Shown piece by piece: positions 61,561 through 64,000 of a DNA stretch of 64,000 bases. Position numbers and translations under genes: made by a program. The notes under the pieces were generated by a model. That model had not been told where the DNA came from and searched no databases. It saw nothing but the letters and a program-made list of their open reading frames with translations. Every line of letters begins with the position of its first letter. Position 1 is the stretch's first letter. Source of the DNA: G963668345 sp965226215 (GTDB taxonomy: Bacteria; Acidobacteriota; Terriglobia; Bryobacterales; UBA6623); the NCBI GenBank assembly GCA_965226215.1, contig CBDDCH010000002.1, positions 930,001 through 994,000 of the forward strand, read 5' to 3'.

Positions 61561-64000
61561 ATGCGTGCCCTGCTGCTTTCGGTGATTGCGTGCTGCGTTT
61601 TTGCACCCTGTTGGTCCCAAACACCAGCAGGGCGCATCGCCGGCCGGATTCTGGACCCCTCGGGCGCGGCTGTGGCTCAGGCCCAGGTGGAAGCCCTTCA
61701 CCTGGAAACCGGTCGTCGGCACGTGAGCACGAGCAATGAGGCTGGAGTCTACCGGTTCGCGGTCCTTCCCGTCGGAAACTACGAACTCACTCCCTCCGCT
61801 CCGAAGTTCGCTGGACGGCCTCGTCGCGTGCGGCTCGAAGTCGGACGCCATCTGAACGTCGATCTGTCTCTGTCGCTCGAGGCGGAGCGAGTGAAGGTCA
61901 CCGTCACGGATTCGACGCCTTTAATTGATCCTGAGAACACCGGTTTGGGTGCGGTCATCGGCCGCGAGACCCTTGCCAACCTCCCTCTTAATCAGCGAGA
62001 GTTTCTGCAACTGGCATTGCTTTCCGCCGGCGCGCTGCCGGCGGCGCCGGGCTCTGAGCTCGAGCGGCAGAACAACAGTGGTCTGCACCTTAGCGGAGCA
62101 AGGGAGGCCTCCAACAACTTCCTTTTGGATGGTGTGGACAATAACGACCTCTATATCAACCGCATCGTCGTCAGCCCGCCGCTCGACTCGGTACGCGAAT
62201 TCCGCCTGCACGCAGCGAACGACCGAGCCGAATACGGTCGCAGCGGCGGCGCCCAGATCAACGTCGTGACCCAAGGCGGCACCAACCGGCTCCACGGGTC
62301 TTTCTACGAGTATTTGCGCAACGAGGCCCTCGATGCGCGCAATTTTTTTGACCCAAGCAATCAGCCAATTCCGCCGTTTAAACGGAACCAGTTTGGCGGA
62401 TCGTTGGGTGGACCTATCCGCCGAGGGAAGACGTTCTTCTTTGCGGGGTACGAGGGCACGCGCATTCGGGATGCTGTTACGAAGACGGCTCGGATGCCGA
62501 CCGCGGCCGAGCGAGCCGGTGATTTTTCCGCGTCATCCGGCGCCATTATTGACCCTTTCACGCAGCAGCCGTTCCCCAACAATCAGATTCCCCCTGAGCG
62601 AATCGATCCGATCGGTTCCGCGCTGGCGTCCTATTGGCCTGATCCGAACCGCGAGAGCTTGGCGCAGAACCTGGTCTCGACTCCTGTCGGAGACGCGCTG
62701 ATTAACCAGACGTATGGCCGCCTCGATCACTATCTTTCTTCCAAGGATGCGCTGTACTTGCGCTACAACTTGAGTCACGACCGCAGCCTGGCGCCCTTCA
62801 ACGAAGGGAACACTAACGTGCCGGGGTTCGGAAGTTTTGTGCTCAATCGCGGCCAGAATCTTGCGGTGTCGGAGACGCACTTCTTCAGTCCGAGGTTGAT
62901 CTGGGAAGGACGGTTCGGGTTCAATCGTCTTCGCCGCGAGGTCTTGCAGCAAAACGTGGGCAACGATATCGCGGGCCGGCTTGGCATCCCGGGGCTTTCT
63001 ACCGATTCTGACTTTGCCGGATTTCCAGCCATCAACGTGGCGGGCTTCGACAATTTTTCCGACAACATCGCCCAGCCCATCCTGCGGCAAGACAACACTT
63101 TCCAAGTGGTGCAACAACTAACACACGTCCGTGGTCGGCACACACTGAAGGCCGGCCTCGAGTACCGGCGGTTTTCAAACCGCGGGATCCAAGGATTCTT
63201 CGGCCGCGGCCAGTTTAATTTCCTCGGCGTGTTTACCACGAACGCGGTGGCGGATATGCTTCTGGGATTCCCCACCTTTACAATTCAGACGGTCATCGAT
63301 AACCCGTTCCGTCAGCGGGCGTCGTCATGGAACGGCTACCTGCAGGATGACTGGAAGGTTACGCCGCGGCTTACCTTGAATCTTGGCCTGCGCTACGAAT
63401 GGAACCGCCCGGCGACGGACGCCGACGACCGGTTCATGTTTTTCGACGTGGCACGCAACGAGTTGGTGAGAGCGGGTGCTGAGGGGGCCTCGCACTCGGG
63501 ATTTGAGTCCGATGCGAACAACATCGCTCCTCGTGTCGGAGTGAGCTGGAGCCCCCTGGGATCTGATGATCTGGTGGTTCGCGCCGGATACGGTGTCTTC
63601 TACGACGTTGCCATCCTAGAAGCCAACTCGGGCCTCTATTTCAACCCGCCTTTCTTCGAGCTGCGAGTTTTCGTGCCCACGCAGCAACAGCTACTGACCC
63701 TCCCCAACCCCTTTCCTGCAAGCTCCGGCTTCGCGCCGCCACCTTCTGTGAACGCCATGCAGCCGGATTTCCGGACGGGCTACATGCAGCATTGGAATGC
63801 GTCGCTGGAAAAAGCGTTGCCGGGGCGCGTGGTGGTGCGTGCGGCGTATGTGGGATCGAAAGGCACGAAGCTGTTGCGGCGGCGGGACATCAACCAGCCG
63901 GCCCCGGGCGAGGGTCCCGTCCAAGGCCGCCGGCCCATACCGGGTTTCGCAAATGTGGTTGTTTTCGAATCAGGCGCGGCTTCTACCTATCACTCAGGCC
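61561..64000 (+). CDS. TonB-dependent receptor with carboxypeptidase-regulatory domain (Oar-like), 3' end outside window
   Basis: At least 813 residues with no stop before the right edge. Signal peptide MRALLLSVIACCVFAPCWSQ, then a CarboxypepD_reg domain (GRIAGRILDPSGAAVAQAQV, NEAGVYRFAVLPVGNYELTP), a plug domain (LANLPLNQREFLQLALLSAG, LDGVDNNDLYINRIVVSPPL, EYGRSGGAQINVVTQGGTN) and beta-barrel strands (KRNQFGGSLGGPIRRGKTFF, YLQDDWKVTPRLTLNLGLRY). This Oar-like type is greatly expanded in Acidobacteriota and imports or exports large substrates through the outer membrane. The substrate is unknown. The absence of a local ExbB or TonB gene is usual. Confidence 0.93.
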   Translation, partial: MRALLLSVIACCVFAPCWSQTPAGRIAGRILDPSGAAVAQAQVEALHLETGRRHVSTSNEAGVYRFAVLPVGNYELTPSAPKFAGRPRRVRLEVGRHLNVDLSLSLEAERVKVTVTDSTPLIDPENTGLGAVIGRETLANLPLNQREFLQLALLSAGALPAAPGSELERQNNSGLHLSGAREASNNFLLDGVDNNDLYINRIVVSPPLDSVREFRLHAANDRAEYGRSGGAQINVVTQGGTNRLHGSFYEYLRNEALDARNFFDPSNQPIPPFKRNQFGGSLGGPIRRGKTFFFAGYEGTRIRDAVTKTARMPTAAERAGDFSASSGAIIDPFTQQPFPNNQIPPERIDPIGSALASYWPDPNRESLAQNLVSTPVGDALINQTYGRLDHYLSSKDALYLRYNLSHDRSLAPFNEGNTNVPGFGSFVLNRGQNLAVSETHFFSPRLIWEGRFGFNRLRREVLQQNVGNDIAGRLGIPGLSTDSDFAGFPAINVAGFDNFSDNIAQPILRQDNTFQVVQQLTHVRGRHTLKAGLEYRRFSNRGIQGFFGRGQFNFLGVFTTNAVADMLLGFPTFTIQTVIDNPFRQRASSWNGYLQDDWKVTPRLTLNLGLRYEWNRPATDADDRFMFFDVARNELVRAGAEGASHSGFESDANNIAPRVGVSWSPLGSDDLVVRAGYGVFYDVAILEANSGLYFNPPFFELRVFVPTQQQLLTLPNPFPASSGFAPPPSVNAMQPDFRTGYMQHWNASLEKALPGRVVVRAAYVGSKGTKLLRRRDINQPAPGEGPVQGRRPIPGFANVVVFESGAASTYHSG

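Overview
The window is high-GC bacterial chromosomal DNA, most likely from an Acidobacteriota relative. This is inferred from the Oar-like TonB-dependent receptor with an N-terminal carboxypeptidase-regulatory domain at the right edge, a Ser/Thr kinase fused to a WD40-like propeller, a B12-dependent ribonucleotide reductase, and many intergenic repeats of a style I associate with that phylum. No rRNA gene is present to settle it. The one tRNA seen is tRNA-Asp(GUC).

Layout. 0-10 kb: a methyltransferase (running off the left edge) and a nucleotide-sugar epimerase, a MazEF-type toxin-antitoxin pair, gpmI, an acyl-CoA dehydrogenase, surE, an exported beta-propeller protein, and a broken kinase-propeller gene. 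10-23 kb: a minus-strand surface-glycan operon (SPASM radical SAM, flippase, membrane protein, family 2 glycosyltransferase, B12-type radical SAM) that has been hit by three insertion sequences and two nonsense codons. 23-41 kb: a housekeeping stretch with thiG, an FtsB-like gene, cutA, argD, nrdJ (with tandem NrdR-like boxes and a clear terminator), a bifunctional-nuclease gene, miaB, an AAA+ ATPase, rfaE2 and mfd, interrupted by IS1595 and IS3 elements. 41-52.5 kb: an M24 peptidase, an inositol-dehydrogenase-like gene, a family 4 glycosyltransferase and a heavy-metal RND efflux operon whose outer-membrane gene is broken. 52.5-64 kb: tRNA-Asp, an IS256 element, a two-TM protein with a proline-rich small ORF, a DUF1015 gene, a LysR regulator, queA, an exported repetitive acidic protein with an internal stop, and the TonB-dependent receptor.

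Mobile DNA dominates the story. Eight near-complete IS copies (two ISL3, two IS1380, two IS1595, one IS3, one IS256) fill about 17% of the window. The duplicated copies are nearly identical, so activity is recent. For most of them I could read both ends and the target duplications and so rebuild the pre-insertion genes. The B12-type radical SAM gene carries an IS at each end. The SPASM radical SAM gene carries an unusual IS1380 unit that brought about 1 kb of neighbouring DNA with it. The outer-membrane efflux gene lost its signal peptide, and the DUF1015 gene lost only its last two codons. At least four recognisable genes also have in-frame stop codons, using TAG, TGA and TAA, which points to gene decay rather than recoding.

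The most novel items are the apparent one-ended IS1380 transposition, a family of about six related intergenic repeats sharing a core CAAACAAAGCCAA-like motif, and a small two-gene membrane-protein cassette of unknown function. I did not find a CRISPR array or a recognisable complete new defence system.
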